Assembly: GCA_947377625.1 (NCBI GenBank)
Contig: CANCGR010000194.1
Span: 1 to 5,940, forward strand
Length of the DNA stretch: 5,940 bases
From: Gammaproteobacteria bacterium
Lineage (GTDB): Bacteria; Pseudomonadota; Gammaproteobacteria; Pseudomonadales; Pseudohongiellaceae
Direction of reading: 5' to 3'
Below are positions 5,095 through 5,940 of the stretch, piece after piece (position 1 is the stretch's first letter; the number at the start of each line of letters is the position of its first letter). Made by a program: the position numbers and the translations under genes. The notes beneath the pieces are model-generated. The model was given only the letters and a program-made list of their open reading frames with translations. It was not told the DNA's origin and made no database searches.

Positions 5095-5940
5095 ATGTTG
5101 TTTTCGAAAAATCCACGTTCCTCATTGGCCCAGACAGCATTTGGACTTCTGTTGTCTACAACAGCATTGGTGCAGGCGGCAGCACCGGCACCGGTATTGG
5201 TAAAACCTGAACCGCTTGCACAAGAAGGCAAGTTTGCACCGGCGTTCGGCAGTGATGGACTGGTCAAGGTCAGCTACACCGTCAAAGCCGATGGCACCAC
5301 CGACAATATTGAAACTGTTGGCTACATCAGCAACCAGTTTGTTGAAAAAGCACTCCGCCAATCGGTGGCCAAGTGGACTTTCAAACCCGCTACTGTGGAT
5401 GGCAAAGCAGTGGACTACTTCAACCAGGAATTTCTTTTTGTAAGCAGAATGGATCCGAATGCACCACCGCCGCCAGCCCAGGTTGCAACGGGTTCCCGCC
5501 AAGCCATCAAGGAAAAAAAGGCGCCAGCCAGGATGGACCCGACAGCTGCACCAACAGCGCCGGTTGATCCCAGCCAGGTCCCCTTGGCATTGTCGACCAA
5601 GGCCAAGGAAACCATTGATTCCGCCTACGAGCTATTGAAAAACAAGGACAATGACAAAGCCTTGAAAGTGCTTGATGACGCAGCAAAAAAGGAACTGCAT
5701 ACGGTCTATGATTTCAGCTTGGTCAATCAACTGCGCGGCAATGCACTGGTTGCAAGTAATCAGCCCTATGAAGCCTTGGAGGCGCTGCAACGCGCGACGA
5801 TGAATACCTTCGATCCCAAAGGAGAAAAGGTTTTCTTTCTGGAAGACAAACTGCTGGAACCGGCTCTGCGCCAGAAATTCGCGTTAGCGACAACGTTGCG
5901 TCATAACGCCCAAGCCTGGGAGACCTATCAGCTGTTGCAG
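5095..5940 (+). CDS. Exported TonB-domain protein with TPR-like repeats (3' end outside window)
   Basis: The frame stays open for 282 codons to the right edge, so the C-terminus is missing. A signal peptide (about 1-28, LLLSTTALVQA/AAP) replaces the uncleaved anchor of classical TonB. A TonB-type C-terminal domain follows at about 51-117: GLVKVSYTVKADGTTDNIE, the helix FVEKALRQSVAKW, the hallmark W94-x-F-x-P-A, then VDGKAV. A Pro/Ala/Lys-rich linker spans about 120-162, including PPPP. From about 165 the sequence is helical and TPR-like (AYELLKNKDNDKALKVLDDA; NALVASNQPYEALEALQRA). Domain order is therefore reversed from classical TonB, where the proline-rich spacer comes before the domain. 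The protein is probably periplasmic or outer-membrane associated. It is unlikely to transduce energy itself, since no ExbB/ExbD-contacting transmembrane helix is visible. AGGGG gives the start. Divergent from the CYD-motif protein gene. Confidence 0.85.
   Translation, partial: MLFSKNPRSSLAQTAFGLLLSTTALVQAAAPAPVLVKPEPLAQEGKFAPAFGSDGLVKVSYTVKADGTTDNIETVGYISNQFVEKALRQSVAKWTFKPATVDGKAVDYFNQEFLFVSRMDPNAPPPPAQVATGSRQAIKEKKAPARMDPTAAPTAPVDPSQVPLALSTKAKETIDSAYELLKNKDNDKALKVLDDAAKKELHTVYDFSLVNQLRGNALVASNQPYEALEALQRATMNTFDPKGEKVFFLEDKLLEPALRQKFALATTLRHNAQAWETYQLLQ

Noticed and set aside
4973..5203. 76-codon plus-strand frame opposite the divergent intergenic region
   Set aside because: It overlaps the start of the exported TonB-domain gene in another frame. 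The purine run is too close to its ATG and the translation is Cys/His/Trp-rich without a motif.
1..5940. CRISPR array, tRNA, rRNA or insertion sequence
   Set aside because: No regularly spaced repeats, no cloverleaf with tRNA invariant positions, no rRNA segments and no transposase-like frame were seen.

Overview
This looks like chromosomal DNA from a Gram-negative proteobacterium, probably a gammaproteobacterium. The reasons are a periplasmic PQQ/cytochrome c alcohol dehydrogenase, two further secreted proteins, a TonB-type C-terminal domain, and a large nested palindrome of the extragenic-repeat kind that is common in gammaproteobacteria. Base composition is moderate, by eye slightly above 50% G+C. 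The genus cannot be named from this window.

Layout: positions 1-360 hold no convincing gene but carry a striking 110-bp nested inverted repeat (197-306). A plus-strand gene for a zinc-ribbon class I methyltransferase follows (361-1236). It converges, with a 17-bp gap, on a long minus-strand gene for a quinohaemoprotein alcohol dehydrogenase (1254-3350). Upstream of that gene is a 223-bp gap with a possible promoter and a tiny reading frame resembling the start of a Rossmann fold. Next come two closely spaced minus-strand genes: a SnoaL/NTF2-like protein (3574-3960) and a secreted protein of unknown function with a Cys-Tyr-Asp motif (3990-4730). A divergent intergenic region of about 360 bp (4731-5094) contains several hairpins. 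The last gene runs off the right edge (5095-5940+); it encodes an exported protein with a TonB-type domain followed by helical, TPR-like repeats.

How the genes work together: the dehydrogenase would oxidise an alcohol in the periplasm and pass electrons through its own haem c to the respiratory chain. The SnoaL-like protein could act in the same catabolic route, but only proximity and shared strand support that. The CYD-motif protein and the TonB-like protein are divergently transcribed from a shared regulatory region and both are predicted to act in the cell envelope. No PQQ synthesis gene, mobile-element gene, CRISPR array, tRNA or rRNA was seen. I found no clear new multi-gene system. The least explained items are the nested palindrome, the structured divergent intergenic region and the unusual TonB-like architecture.
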